A DNA stretch of 64,000 bases from Solirubrobacter sp963848475 (GCA_963848475.1 CAWKDW010000020.1:186001-250000); one strand, 5' to 3'; positions 9,706 to 19,360 are shown, counted from the stretch's first letter. Program-made: numbers and translations. The notes: generated by a model not told the origin, from the sequence alone.

Positions 9706-10488
9706 ATGAAGCTCGCGACTTTCCTCGCCCCAGGCGCTTCCGATCCCCTTGCCGGTGAGGTCCGCGGCGATCAGGTCGTCGCCTTCGAGACCGGCAGCGT
9801 GCTCGACCGCCTCGCCTCCGGCAACCGCACACCGGCCGCCGGCGCGTCCTACGCGCTCGCCGACGTCACCCTGCTGGAGCCGGTGCCGCGCCCGCCGGCG
9901 ATCTTCTGCATCGGCCGCAACTACGCCGCGCACATCGCCGAGCTCGGCTCCGAGCGCCCCGAGAAGCCGCTCGTCTTCCTCAAGCTGCCGCTCTCGAGCA
10001 TCAGGCCCTCCGGCCCGGTCAAGCGCCCGAAGGCCACGCTGGCCCTCGACTACGAGGCCGAGCTCGTGCTCGTCATGGGCCCGGACAATACGATCGCCGG
10101 CTTCGCGGTCGCCGACGACGTCTCGGCCCGCGACCTGCAGCGCTCAGAGGCGCAGTGGTCGCGCGCGAAGGGCTTCGACGCCTCGTGCCCTTGGGGCCCG
10201 TGGATCACCACCACGGATGAGGCCGGCGACGCGGCGGGCCGCCGGATCACGACCCACGTCAACGGCGAGCAGCGCCAGGACGGCAGCACCTCGGACCTGA
10301 TCTTCGGCCCGCAGGAGCTGGTGGACTTCATCACCGAGGCCTGCACGCTGGAGCCCGGCGCGATCATCCTCACCGGCACGCCGAGCGGGGTCGGCGAGGC
10401 GTTCAAGCCGCCACGCTACCTCCAGCCCGGCGATACGGTCCGCTGCGAGGTCGAGGGCCTAGGGGCCATCGAACACGCGATTGCCTAG
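9706..10488 (+). CDS. Fumarylacetoacetate hydrolase (FAH) family protein
   Basis: 260 residues, ATG at 9706. It has the FAH C-terminal catalytic fold: CIGRNYAAH at about residue 65, the acidic metal ligands in LDYEAELVLV, a third acidic ligand region AVADDVSARDLQ, and LTGTPSGVGEA near the end. The family includes fumarylacetoacetases, acylpyruvases and oxaloacetate decarboxylases acting in aromatic or keto-acid breakdown. The short form with a small N-terminal domain is typical of acylpyruvase-like members. The substrate cannot be assigned. Its TAG stop overlaps the TAG stop of clpP on the opposite strand. Confidence 0.85.
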   Translation: MKLATFLAPGASDPLAGEVRGDQVVAFETGSVLDRLASGNRTPAAGASYALADVTLLEPVPRPPAIFCIGRNYAAHIAELGSERPEKPLVFLKLPLSSIRPSGPVKRPKATLALDYEAELVLVMGPDNTIAGFAVADDVSARDLQRSEAQWSRAKGFDASCPWGPWITTTDEAGDAAGRRITTHVNGEQRQDGSTSDLIFGPQELVDFITEACTLEPGAIILTGTPSGVGEAFKPPRYLQPGDTVRCEVEGLGAIEHAIA

Positions 10489-11066
10489 TGCGAGTTGATC
10501 ACGCGATCGATCAGGCCGTACTCGGCGGCCTGGTCGGCGCGGAAGAAGCGGTCGCGCTCCATGTCCTTGTGGACCTGCTCCTCCGGCTGGCCGGTGCACT
10601 TCGCGTAGATCTCGTCGATGCGCTTGCGCGTCTTGAGGATCTCCGTCGCGTGGATCTCGATGTCCGAGGACTGGCCCTCGAAGCCGGCTGACGGCTGGTG
10701 GATCAGGATCCGGGAGTTCGGCAGCGCCATCCGCTTGCCCGGCGCGCCGCCGGCCAGCAGCAGCGAGCCCATCGACATCGCGATCCCGACGCACATCGTC
10801 GCCACGTCGGGCTTGATGAAGTTCATCGTGTCGTAGATCGCCAGCCCGGCGTAGATCGAGCCGCCCGGCGAGTTGATGTAGATCGAGATGTCCTTGTCCG
10901 GGTCCTGGGACTCCAGGTGCAGCAGCTGGGCCACGATCAGGTTCGCGACCTGATCGTCGACCGCCGAGCCGAGAAAGATGATCCGCTCGTTCAGCAGCCG
11001 CGAGAAGATGTCGAATTCGCGCTCGCCACGGGCGGTGCGCTCAATGACCATGGGGACGAGAGGCAT
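10485..11066 (-). CDS. clpP: ATP-dependent Clp protease proteolytic subunit
   Basis: 193 residues, ATG at 11066. The catalytic triad is visible as Ser98 (GIAMSMGS), His123 (ILIHQPSAG) and Asp172 (MERDRFF). The Gly-rich oxyanion segment NSPGGS is at 65-70. ClpP forms tetradecameric barrels that degrade unfolded substrates handed over by ClpX or ClpC. The usual residues before the Ser (often AAS) are AMS here. It stands alone: no clpX or second clpP adjoins it, which suggests an additional ClpP paralogue in the genome. Confidence 0.95.
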   Translation of the reverse strand: MPLVPMVIERTARGEREFDIFSRLLNERIIFLGSAVDDQVANLIVAQLLHLESQDPDKDISIYINSPGGSIYAGLAIYDTMNFIKPDVATMCVGIAMSMGSLLLAGGAPGKRMALPNSRILIHQPSAGFEGQSSDIEIHATEILKTRKRIDEIYAKCTGQPEEQVHKDMERDRFFRADQAAEYGLIDRVINSH

Positions 11067-11086
11067 GTGCCCCTCAGGTTAGTCGG

Positions 11087-11666
11087 CTAGGCCGGTCGGG
11101 CGCGGGCCGGGCGCGCGCGAAGGCGCCCGAGCAGCCGCTCGATGCGCCGCGCCATGCGCCTGCGGTCCAGCCGCAGCGTCGCCGCGACCTCCGCCGGCTC
11201 GGTGCGGTCGACGAGCATCGCCAGCAGCGCCAGGTCCTCGGCGTCGACCTTGTGGGCCGCGCTGTCGAGGTCCTCGCGAGCCAGCGGCGGAAGCGCCGTC
11301 TCGCCGCGCGCGACGAGCCGGATCGCCTCGAAGAGCTCCGGTGCCGGAGCGGCCTTGTCGACGAGCCCGTCGGCGCCGGCGACACGCGCCGTCACGCCCA
11401 GCGTGGGGTCGCCGCCGGCGGTGTAGAGCACGACGCGCGGGGCTCCGTCCAGCGCGCGCAGGCGCCGGCACACCCCCAACCCGTCCCCGTCGAGCAGCTG
11501 CGGGTCCAGCAGGACGACGTCCGGGCGCTGGCGCGTGACCAGCTCGAGGCCGTCATGGGCACCTACGGCGGCGCCGACTCCGGATGAGCCCGGGCTCGGT
11601 GCGCAACATCATGGCGAGGCCGGCGCGAACCGCCGGCTGAGGGTCGATGACCACGACTCGCGTCAT
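11087..11666 (-). CDS. Two-component-type response regulator, one frameshift
   Basis: The start is ATG at 11666 (MTRVVVIDPQPAVRAGLAMM), which has the receiver-domain beta1/alpha1 pattern. The length of 580 bases is not a multiple of three, and the frame changes near 11590. Downstream the receiver continues with RPDVVLLDPQLLDGDG, where the phospho-acceptor position reads LLDP, and then VVLYTAGG. The last 60 residues contain a helix-turn-helix-like stretch (EPAEVAATLRLDRRRMARRI). No histidine kinase is adjacent, so the partner is unknown. The order receiver then HTH is that of NarL/FixJ-type regulators, although the HTH is not a clear LuxR match. Confidence 0.7.
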
Positions 11667-11763
11667 GAGGGACACCCTTCACCTCGCCCCTGAACTCACA
11701 GTAAAGAGGGCCTGAGGGCTCCGTGGGAAGGAGTGTGCGGCGTAGCGGCTAACGTTCGCCCGG

Positions 11764-12333
11764 ATGTTCGAGCTCAACCTGCCGAACGTCCTCACGCTCC
11801 TGCGGATCCTGCTCGTCCCCGTCCTGGTGGCGGCACTCGTGCAGGAGGGCGGTGGCGGGGACGCCCTGGCCGCCGTCGTCTTCGCCATCGCGTCGTTCAC
11901 CGACGCGCTCGACGGCTGGATCGCGCGCCGCCAGAAGAGCGTCTCCACGTTCGGCAAGCTGATGGACCCGCTGGCCGACAAGCTGCTCGTGACCGCGGCG
12001 CTCGTGTCGCTGGTCGAGCTCGGCCGCCTGTCGGCGTGGGTGGCGATGGTGATCATCGCGCGCGAGTTCGCGGTCACCGGCCTGCGCCAGCTGGCGATGG
12101 AGCACGGCGAGGTGATCCCCGCGAGCATCTGGGGCAAGGTCAAGACGGTCACGCAGGTCGCGATGGTGCTGGCGCTGATCCTCGTGCAGGGCTCGCCGCT
12201 CTGGGTCGACGCGCTCGTCTGGGTGACGGTGATCATCACGATCCTGTCCGGCGCGGACTACTTCTTCGGCTTCCGCTCGCTCATCCAGGAGCGCCAGGCC
12301 CGCCGCGCTCCAAGCGGATCTCCTCCTCCTTGA
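11764..12333 (+). CDS. pgsA: CDP-diacylglycerol--glycerol-3-phosphate 3-phosphatidyltransferase
   Basis: 189 residues, ATG at 11764. The CDP-alcohol phosphatidyltransferase signature is complete: Asp47, Asp50-Gly51, Ala54-Arg55, Gly64, Asp68 and Asp72. Several hydrophobic membrane helices follow. The enzyme makes phosphatidylglycerol phosphate from CDP-diacylglycerol and glycerol-3-phosphate at the cytoplasmic membrane. The N-terminus LNLPNVLTLLRILLVPVLV fits PgsA best, rather than the related phosphatidylinositol phosphate or cardiolipin synthases. The C-terminal 18 codons overlap the convergent glycosidase gene. Confidence 0.9.
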   Translation: MFELNLPNVLTLLRILLVPVLVAALVQEGGGGDALAAVVFAIASFTDALDGWIARRQKSVSTFGKLMDPLADKLLVTAALVSLVELGRLSAWVAMVIIAREFAVTGLRQLAMEHGEVIPASIWGKVKTVTQVAMVLALILVQGSPLWVDALVWVTVIITILSGADYFFGFRSLIQERQARRAPSGSPPP

Positions 12334-14045
12334 ACGGGATCCCCTCGACGAGCAGCGGCCCGACGTCGACGAGCCCCTCGACGACGACGTGGCGGAAGAA
12401 CGTGTCCAGCCAGGCGGAGTGGAAGTAGTCCGGGATGAACCGGTAGGGCCGGCCGGTCTCGGGGTGGAAGTGCTCGACCACCATCGGCAGCCCGAGCGCC
12501 AGGTGCGAGGCGGTCCATTGCGTCCACACGCGCGCGAAGCGCTCGCGCAGCGGCGCCTCGCCGGTCCGTGACGCGACGGCACCGAGCGCGTGCAGGACCC
12601 ACGAGGTCGCGTAGTTCCAGACCGGGCCGTTCCAGCAGCACGGGTACTCGTAGTCCCCGAAGCGGTTCTCGCTGGAGAAGGCCGGGCACGACGGGTCGGT
12701 CGAGTAGAGCCCGCGCGGCGCGGTCCACCCGTCGACGGCGCGCGCCAAGGCGGCTCGCTCGCGAGGCCCGAAGTCGTCGTAGAGGAACGGCAGCGCGGCC
12801 TCGAAGCCGAGCACGTTCGTGATCGGCGAGCGGCCTACGGAGCGGAACAGCCCGTCGACGAGGTGGCGCTCGACCAACGCGTCCCGCAGATCCGGCCCGC
12901 CGAGCGAGTTGATCATCGCCCAGTGCCAGACGTCGGTGTCGACGCGGTGCAGGCGCGTCAGCCGCGACGCGCCGGGGCTGTCGGGCGCCCCGGCGCGCGG
13001 GAGCGCGGGCGGCGCGATGAACGTCTCGCTGCGTGTGTGGTCCCAACCGGCCTCGGCGAAGAAGTCCGGCGCGTACTCGGTCCCGTTCACCCACGAGCCG
13101 ACCGTGACCGGGAACTCGTGCAGCCCGCCGCCGGCGAGCCGCGCGCTGCGGCCCTCGCCGAGCACGTACGAGAGCGCGGCGTCGCGCGCCGCGCCGAGCC
13201 GCAGGGGGTGATGCTCGGCGAACTCGATCGCCGGCGTCAGCGGGTCGGCGGCGTAGGAGCGCAGCGCGCCGCGGTTGGCCGTCCAGGCGTTCAGCGTGTC
13301 CTGGACGCCGCGCGGCGAGCGCATCCAGCGCGCCTCGCGCAGCTGCAGCGGGAACGAGAGCCCGATCGGCGCGGTGAACCAGTTCGAGACCGGGCCCTCG
13401 AAGAACAGCTCGCCGGGCATCGGGTGGCCCTTGAACCAGCGCGCCGGCCGGCGCAGGTTGCGGTAGACGACGAACCAGCGATAGGCGTAGACCTCGGCCA
13501 GCTCGCGCGAGTGGGTGTGCAGCCGCGGGGCGTGCCGCGAGAGCCAGTCCGCGAACGGCCGCGCCGCGAGATCGCCGACCGGCTCCGCGCCACCCAACGC
13601 GCACCGCAGTCGCCCCTCGGCGTAGGAGACCCGGACCTCGACCTCCGCCTCGAGCTCCTCGTAGAGCGAGATCGTCGTCACGCGCGCATGCAGGCAACGG
13701 GGGTGCGGCGTAGTACACCGTGACGTCGCCGTCGAACGCGTAGTCCGCGCAGAGGACGTCGCCGCGGACGCCCTTGCGCTCCGTCACGCGCGCAGGACCG
13801 ACCTCGTAGACGGTCTCGGTGAAGTCCGGATCCCAGCGGTGCGCGAGCACGCGCGGCGCGAAGCTCTCGCCACGGACCGAGAACGCCACCGGCAGCGGGT
13901 CGACCACGTCGGTCTCGTGCCCGAGGTGCAGCCGCCCCGTGAAGCCGGGCCGTGGCGGAAGCCACGGCCGGTCGACGTCCCAGGTCGCCGTCTCCAGCGA
14001 CAGGTCCGTCCCTACGAGGTCAGTTCGCGCCGTCGAGCCACTCAC
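12281..14045 (-). CDS. Six-hairpin glycoside hydrolase (GH63/GH37-like), one frameshift
   Basis: The likely start is GTG at 14045, overlapping the folE2 stop by 26 bases. There is one shift near 13685, where GCGCGTGACGACG changes frame. A beta-rich N-terminal region of about 120 residues is followed by an (alpha/alpha)6-type domain with FAEAGWDHTRSETF, YPCCWNGPVWNYATSW, and near the end VVEHFHPETG and FIPDYFHSAWLD. These resemble the acid, base and substrate-binding blocks of trehalase/alpha-glucosidase clans such as GH63, including mannosylglycerate hydrolases. No signal peptide is seen, so a cytoplasmic role on a small glycoside is likely. Exact specificity is not assignable. It may be co-transcribed with folE2. 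Confidence 0.7.
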
Positions 14046-15003
14046 GCAGGGTCACGTGATGCGGCGAATGCTCGCCGGACGCGATCTCCCCGCGCACCTC
14101 GCCCAGCAGGCCGTAGCGCTCGGCCTGGACGTTGTGCTGGTGGATCGTCTCCAGGTTCTCCTGGCGGGCGGACACGAAATGCCGGTCGGTGAGGAAGTCG
14201 AGGTTCTCGACGACCCCGCGCACCATCTCGCGCACGCAGTCCTCGACGAAGCGGGGCCGGCGGTGGGCCTTCTCGACCACGGCGCCCTCGTCGGAGCGCT
14301 TCATGAGCTCGTAGATCTCCGAGGACATCGAGTCCTCGACGATGGCGACGAGCCACTTGGCGTCGATGTCGGTGTCGCAGTCCTCCGGGCAGCCGATATG
14401 CAGCGTGCCGAGCCCGCGCTGGTTGTGGGTCGCGACGGGCACAGCCTCGAAGATCCGCTCGATCTCGCTCTCGGAGAAGCCGTCCTCGAGCAGGCGCTCG
14501 TGCGAGCGCGCCTGCACGAGGATCTGGGCGCATGGGCACGCGGTCAGGCCCTGGGCGCGAACCCCGATCAGCCGCCGCGTCCCGGCCTCGCTGGCCACGG
14601 CCGCGCCGAGCAGCGAGTAGATCTCCTGCGTCTCGATGCCCGAGACGGGCGCCGGCTTGTGCTCCGGATAGCGCGCCTCGATGTGGACTTCGGCGCGGAG
14701 CGCTCCCTGGCGGTCGCGGACCTTCTCGGCGATGTGCTGGGCGAGCGTCTCGGCACGGAAGGCGCTCTCGCCGAGCACGACCTCGCCGATCGCGTCGTTG
14801 ACCACTTCCTCGAAGCGGCTCATGTGCGCACCCTTCTGGTGCGGGCCGAGGTCGACGAAGCAATCAAGGCGAGCCGAGAACAGTTGCTCGGCGCCATTCG
14901 CGCGGATCCGGATGACCTTCTCGACGTTGGTCACACCCACGCGCGAGAGGGACAGAGAGAGCGTCGGAACCCGGCTCTGGACGTCTTCCAGGGGCAGAGT
15001 CAT
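14020..15003 (-). CDS. folE2: GTP cyclohydrolase, FolE2/MptA type
   Basis: 327 residues, ATG at 15003. Conserved blocks are LDCFVDLGPHQKGAHMSRF, GLTACPCAQ (metal-binding Cys motif) and VPVATHNQRG. This family (COG1469) replaces the zinc-dependent FolE at the first step of folate or pterin synthesis, opening GTP to dihydroneopterin triphosphate (FolE2) or a cyclic phosphate (MptA). The CPC motif and GPHQKGAHMSRF resemble the archaeal MptA branch. It is divergent from the sigma factor. Confidence 0.9.
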   Translation of the reverse strand: MTLPLEDVQSRVPTLSLSLSRVGVTNVEKVIRIRANGAEQLFSARLDCFVDLGPHQKGAHMSRFEEVVNDAIGEVVLGESAFRAETLAQHIAEKVRDRQGALRAEVHIEARYPEHKPAPVSGIETQEIYSLLGAAVASEAGTRRLIGVRAQGLTACPCAQILVQARSHERLLEDGFSESEIERIFEAVPVATHNQRGLGTLHIGCPEDCDTDIDAKWLVAIVEDSMSSEIYELMKRSDEGAVVEKAHRRPRFVEDCVREMVRGVVENLDFLTDRHFVSARQENLETIHQHNVQAERYGLLGEVRGEIASGEHSPHHVTLREWLDGAN

Positions 15004-15238
15004 GACACCCAGCCTAGGGAACGCGTCAGAACTGGACGAATGGACCAAGGTTTCGCCAAGGACAGTCCACGTATCCCGTGCTACAAACCCGGGACGGCAT
15101 AAAGGTTCCCTGAAGAACTTCAGGGCAATCCTCGGAATATTTGCCGAGCGGCGGACGTCGCTAGAGACGGATAGGCACGGAAGGGGCGGCCCCGGGGGCG
15201 GGGTCCCGCCTGAGATACGTCCCGTAAGGATTGAGCGG
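15004..15238. promoter_or_regulatory. Divergent intergenic region of folE2 and rpoD
   Basis: This 235-base spacer separates two divergent genes and must contain both promoters, though I could not pick convincing -35/-10 pairs. It includes a perfect 8-bp inverted repeat with a 2-base loop at 15108-15125 (CCCTGAAG/CTTCAGGG), which may be an operator. AAGGA lies 8 bases before the TTG at 15239. Confidence 0.4.
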
Positions 15239-16366
15239 TTGGCGACCAAGACGGATGCACTGCTGGCGGACGAAGCTCCGATCTACGAGATCGACGAGCT
15301 TCGACCGCTCATCGCCGAAGGCCAGGAACGGGGGACCCTGACCGTCGAGCGGATCGCTGCCTCGTTGGAAGAGGCGGAGGTCACCAAGGAGCAGATCACG
15401 GAGCTGCACGCGTATCTGCTGGACCAGGGAATCGAGATCGTCACGGCTGAAGGCAAGCCCGTGACCGCTTCGGAGCCCGAGGCTCGCTCGGCGAAGGACT
15501 CGCCGGACGTGCGTAAGCCCGAGATCGACCTGACGGTCGAGCCCAGCCTGGATTCGCTGCGGCTCTACCTGCGCTCGATCGGCAAGGTGCAGCTGCTCAC
15601 GGCCGACCGCGAGGTCGAGCTGGCCCGTCGCATCGAGCGTGGCGACCTCGTCGCCAAGCAGGAGATGGTCGAGGCCAACCTGCGTCTCGTCGTCTCGATC
15701 GCGAAGGGCTATCTGGGCCGCGGCCTGTCGTTCCTGGACCTGATCCAGGAAGGCTCGCTCGGCCTGATCCGCGCGGTCGAGAAGTTCGACTACCGCCGTG
15801 GGTACAAGTTCTCCACCTACGCCACGTGGTGGATCCGCCAGGCCGTCACCCGCGCTATCGCGGACAAGGGCCGGACGATCCGCATCCCCGTGCACATGGT
15901 CGAGAAGCTCAACAAGGTCGTGCACGTCGAGCGCCAGCTCGTGCAGCAGCTCGGTCGCGAGCCGCTGCCCGAGGAGATCGCCACCGAGCTGGAGTGCTCG
16001 GTGCGCGAGGTGCGCGACATCCTCCGCATGGCCCAGCAGCCGGTCTCGCTCGAGAAGCCGATCGGCGAAGAGGAAGAGTCCGAGTTGGGCGACTTCGTCG
16101 AGGACGAGGCCGCCGAGTCACCCTTCGAGGTGGCCTCGGAGAACCTCCGCAAGGAGAACGTGCGGCGGGCGCTGGATGCGCTTCCGCAGCGCGAGCGCGA
16201 AGTCATCGAGATGCGCTTCGGTCTCACGGGTGCGCGCCCGTACACGCTGGAAGAGGTCGGGCGGGCGTTCAACGTCACGCGTGAGCGGATCCGGCAGATC
16301 GAGAATCACACGCTCAAGAAGCTCGAGTCGCTGCCCGAAGCGCAGCGGCTGCGCGACGCGACCTGA
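15239..16366 (+). CDS. rpoD: RNA polymerase principal sigma factor (sigma-70, RpoD/SigA)
   Basis: 375 residues from TTG at 15239, chosen because AAGGA is 8 bases upstream and no ATG or GTG opens the conserved region 1.1. Domains: a region 1.1-like segment (residues 8-75, YEIDELRPLIAEGQERG), region 1.2 (SLRLYLRSIGKVQLLTADRE), region 2 with FDYRRGYKFSTYATWWIRQA and RTIRIPVHM, region 3, and region 4 with TLEEVGRAFNVTRERIRQIE. These are the residues that bind the -10 and -35 elements in the housekeeping sigma factor. The length and region 1.1 fit a group 1 or close group 2 member. Confidence 0.93.
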   Translation: MATKTDALLADEAPIYEIDELRPLIAEGQERGTLTVERIAASLEEAEVTKEQITELHAYLLDQGIEIVTAEGKPVTASEPEARSAKDSPDVRKPEIDLTVEPSLDSLRLYLRSIGKVQLLTADREVELARRIERGDLVAKQEMVEANLRLVVSIAKGYLGRGLSFLDLIQEGSLGLIRAVEKFDYRRGYKFSTYATWWIRQAVTRAIADKGRTIRIPVHMVEKLNKVVHVERQLVQQLGREPLPEEIATELECSVREVRDILRMAQQPVSLEKPIGEEEESELGDFVEDEAAESPFEVASENLRKENVRRALDALPQREREVIEMRFGLTGARPYTLEEVGRAFNVTRERIRQIENHTLKKLESLPEAQRLRDAT

Positions 16367-16373
16367 GATTTGA

Positions 16374-16409
16374 GGTGAGGCCGGTCGCGCGAGGGCGCGG
16401 CCGGTCACC
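16374..16409. terminator. Probable bidirectional hairpin between rpoD and the ParA-like gene
   Basis: An imperfect inverted repeat (GGTGAGGCCGG near 16374 with CCGGTCACC near 16401) lies between convergent stops and includes the ParA-like stop codon. No T-run is present. Confidence 0.5.
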
Positions 16410-17148
16410 CCGCGAGCCGCTCGCGGATCTCTTCCCAGAGGTCCGCGTAAGCCCGTGCGGCACGGCTGCGCGGCGCGAAGTCGACCAGCGCGGAGCGGTG
16501 AAAGCCCATCCGCTCGATCTCGGCCGAGGACGGGATGACCGTCTTGAGCAGGTCCGGGTGCTCGAGCGCGAGGCTGTCCATCAGATCGCGGTGCAGGCGC
16601 TTGCGGCGGTCGGCCATCGAGAAGAAGCCGAGCACGCGCGGGCCCTTGTCGGAGGCGAGCACGCTGTGCAGCTGCTCGAGCGTCCGCGAGGAGAGCGTCG
16701 CGGGGATGATCGGCACCAGCAGCGCGTCGGCGGCCTGGAAGACGCTCTCCGACACCAGCGAGATGCTCGGCGGGCAGTCGAGGAACGTGTAGTCGTAGTC
16801 GCCGGCGAGCGGTTTGAGGATCGAGGTCAGTCGCGTCGTCGGGTTCTTCGCCTCACCGAGCGCGAGGTCCATGTGCCGGTAGGAGAAGTCCGCCGGCAGC
16901 AGGTCCAGACCCTCGTGATCGGTGCCCTTGATCTGCGCGTCGACGTCGGTCTTGCCGCGAACGAGCTTGCGCGCGCCGCCTTTGACCTTCGGCCGTACGC
17001 GGAAGAGGTAGGTGCTGGCGCCCTGGGGGTCGAGGTCCCAGATCAGCGTCCGCGCACCGCCGATCGCCGCGAGCGTCGCGAGGTTGACCGCGGCCGAGGT
17101 CTTGCCGACGCCGCCCTTGATGTTGTAGGTCGCCAGGACCCGGCTCAT
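16405..17148 (-). CDS. ParA/MinD-type ATPase
   Basis: 247 residues, ATG at 17148. The deviant Walker A KGGVGKTS (residues 11-18) carries the signature lysine. Switch I is DLDPQGAS and Walker B is YTFLDCPPSIS. ParA-type ATPases position cargo such as plasmids, chromosomes, chemoreceptor arrays or carboxysomes by ATP-dependent dimerisation on DNA. No ParB lies next to it. Its ATG overlaps the TGA of the upstream CYTH-CHAD gene, so the two are translationally coupled. That pairing, rather than a chromosome-partition locus, suggests positioning of a polyphosphate-associated cargo (inference). Confidence 0.88.
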   Translation of the reverse strand: MSRVLATYNIKGGVGKTSAAVNLATLAAIGGARTLIWDLDPQGASTYLFRVRPKVKGGARKLVRGKTDVDAQIKGTDHEGLDLLPADFSYRHMDLALGEAKNPTTRLTSILKPLAGDYDYTFLDCPPSISLVSESVFQAADALLVPIIPATLSSRTLEQLHSVLASDKGPRVLGFFSMADRRKRLHRDLMDSLALEHPDLLKTVIPSSAEIERMGFHRSALVDFAPRSRAARAYADLWEEIRERLAG

Positions 17149-18619
17149 GCGAAGTGCTCCTTGACGAGCAGGCGCTGCTCCTTGGCGGCGAAGGCGGCGA
17201 AGCGCTCGGCGAACTCGGAGCGCGCGGCGGCCTCCTCCTCCATGAACCGCTCCACGAGCACGCCCATCGCCATCAGCGCGCGCGGCTCGGCGACCTCCGC
17301 GGCCAACTCGCGAAGCGAATTGGCCTGGACCTCGCGGTCCTGGAAGCGGCCGAGCATGTCCTGCAGCCCCTTGAGCGACTTGACCATCGGCTTGACGACC
17401 TCGGCGGGGTAGAGGCTGGCGAAGAACTCGAGCAGGTAGCGCAGCTCCTTGCCGATCTTGCGCAGCTCGTGCAGGTCCGAGGCAGGCTTGTCGTCGTCGA
17501 TCGCGCGGCCCATCTTGACCATCTTGCGGTAGACGGTGGCGATCCGGTCCGAGGCGAGTTGCCTGACGCTGACTTCGGCCGTCGGCGCGCCGTTGACGAA
17601 CGCCGACCACTCGATCAGCGCGTCCTGCGTGCGGCGGGCCTTCAGCGCCGCGGCGCGTCGCGGTCAGCGCCCGTGCGCGGCGGGTGACGATCACGGCGAG
17701 CAGCGGATCGAGGTCCGCGCGCATCGCCACCGGCACGGCGGAGCGCAGGTCGTCGAAGTCGAGGAGGTACACGTCGAGGTCGCGAAGGTCGCCGGTGATG
17801 GCCTGCAGGCGCTTGAACTCGTCGCGGAAGTGCTGCAGCCGCTCGGGATAGATCGACTTGAACTGGCGCTGCAGCGAGCGCGTGCGGCGCACGGCGACGC
17901 GCAGGTCGTGCAGGAACTCGGAGTCGAGGTCCTCGAGCGTCCCGGGGAGATTGTCGGCGACGATCTCCAGCAGCCGGTCGAAGACGGTCGCGGCGGCGAC
18001 GTTCGCCGGCGCGTCCGGAGCGAGCTCGAGCGTGAGCTTGGCACTCGTTCCCGACGGGGACGCCGCCGCGGGCGACGACGGCCTCGTCGACGAGCGGCAC
18101 GGTCGCCTCCGGCAGGCTCAGCGTGTCGTGCAGCAGCGCCTGAACGCGCTCGAGGTCGCGGTCATACCCGCGCACGGCCGTGGCCGAGATGCGCCCCCGC
18201 AGCGGCGTCGGGCCGCTGGTGTGGGTCTCGAGCTTCAGGCGCACGACGGTCTTCTCGTCGCGGTTGAGCACGGCCAGTGCGAGCTCGCGGCTGCGCACGC
18301 GCGCCACGGGCGCGAGCGCACGCATCTCGATCACGTCCTCCAGCGGCTCGCGCAGCTCGCCCGGAAGGTCGCGGTCGAACAGCCGCGGCGCGGCTGCCGC
18401 CTCCGCGGCCGCGAAGGTCTCGCCGGTGGCGCGGTCGATCAGCGAGAGCCGCCCGTCGGCGTGGCGCAACGTCAGGCCGTCCGCGTAGAGCCGGCCGTCG
18501 AAGGTGTCGTAGTACGTCTTCGCGATCGAGCGCGCGTGCCCGGGGCGGACGTCGAGATGCTCGCTGAGCGTGATGCGCACGCTCTCGGCGTCGGCGCCTT
18601 CTGGCAGGAGGTATCGCAT
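17145..18619 (-). CDS. CYTH-CHAD domain protein, two frameshifts
   Basis: The start is ATG at 18619; the frame shifts near 18045 and 17670. The N-terminal 200 residues are CYTH-like (YYDTFDGRLYADGLTLR and KLETHTSGPTPLRGRIS), but the N-terminal ExExK triphosphate-binding motif is replaced by MRYLLPEG, so catalysis is doubtful. The C-terminal half is a CHAD domain: LHDLRVAVRRTRSLQRQF with its conserved His and basic residues, and again DLHELRKIGKELRYLLEF. CHAD domains bind polyphosphate. The coupled ParA-like ATPase makes a role in placing or handling polyphosphate granules plausible. Confidence 0.85.
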
Positions 18620-18634
18620 TCGGGGGCGCCCAGT

Positions 18635-19321
18635 CTAGGTGGCCGTGTACAGGGGTGCGCGGCCGCGCATGCCGACCGGTTCGATCACCTCGAGCGCGCG
18701 CAGGCACGCGGCCGTCTTCTGGGCGAGCGCGAGCGGGACGCGCATGGCCTTCGCCAGTTCGCGGGTGGTGAACGGGGCGTCGAACGACGGGATCAGGCGC
18801 CCCGCGTCGGCCGCGGAGCTGAGCTCGATCCGCGACAGGACCTCGATCAGACGCCGCTCGCCGGGGTCGCGGAGATAGCGGCGCCCGCGCACCGGGGCCG
18901 GCTTGCGGATGTGGTCCTCGCGGCAGAGGAGGACCTCGATCGTCAGGTTCGGGTGCGAGAGCAGCGTGGGGAAGGACACGAGGCCCTCGAAGATCGTCGC
19001 CGGGCCCGGCTTCTTCGGCGAGCGCTTCTCCGACAGCACCGTGCCGTCCTCGTCGATCCGGACGATCCGCCGCTCGGCCGGGATCGGGTGGACGATCCGC
19101 ATACGGTGGCGGTCCAGCAGCTTGTCGAGCTTTGCGCGCAGCGGGGAGAAACCCCCGGTCTGAACCTCGACCAGCTCCCCGTCCGCGCGCACGAGGTCGA
19201 TCACGTACCCGTCGACGCGTACCTCGAAGGCGTCGCCGGGCGCGGCGAGCAGACCCTTGAGGTCGCGGTGCAGCGGGCCTTCGCGCAGAACGCCGATCAC
19301 GTCACGGAGATTCTCTACCAC
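18635..19321 (-). CDS. Conserved protein of unknown function with nuclease-like core and winged-helix-like tail
   Basis: 228 residues from GTG at 19321; the start is uncertain. I do not recognise a named family. The N-terminal part contains VDGYVIDLVRADGELVEVQ, a beta hairpin in which an Asp is followed by E-x-Q. This resembles the PD-(D/E)xK restriction-endonuclease-like core. The last 60 residues (FTTRELAKAMRVPLALAQKT) look like a winged helix. No signal peptide or membrane segment is present. It lies 15 bases upstream of the CYTH-CHAD gene on the same strand and is divergent from the LAL regulator. Confidence 0.6.
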   Translation of the reverse strand: MVENLRDVIGVLREGPLHRDLKGLLAAPGDAFEVRVDGYVIDLVRADGELVEVQTGGFSPLRAKLDKLLDRHRMRIVHPIPAERRIVRIDEDGTVLSEKRSPKKPGPATIFEGLVSFPTLLSHPNLTIEVLLCREDHIRKPAPVRGRRYLRDPGERRLIEVLSRIELSSAADAGRLIPSFDAPFTTRELAKAMRVPLALAQKTAACLRALEVIEPVGMRGRAPLYTAT

Positions 19322-19360
19322 GGGCGTCGCGACCTTCCGGACTTCTGAAAGAGTGAGCGT

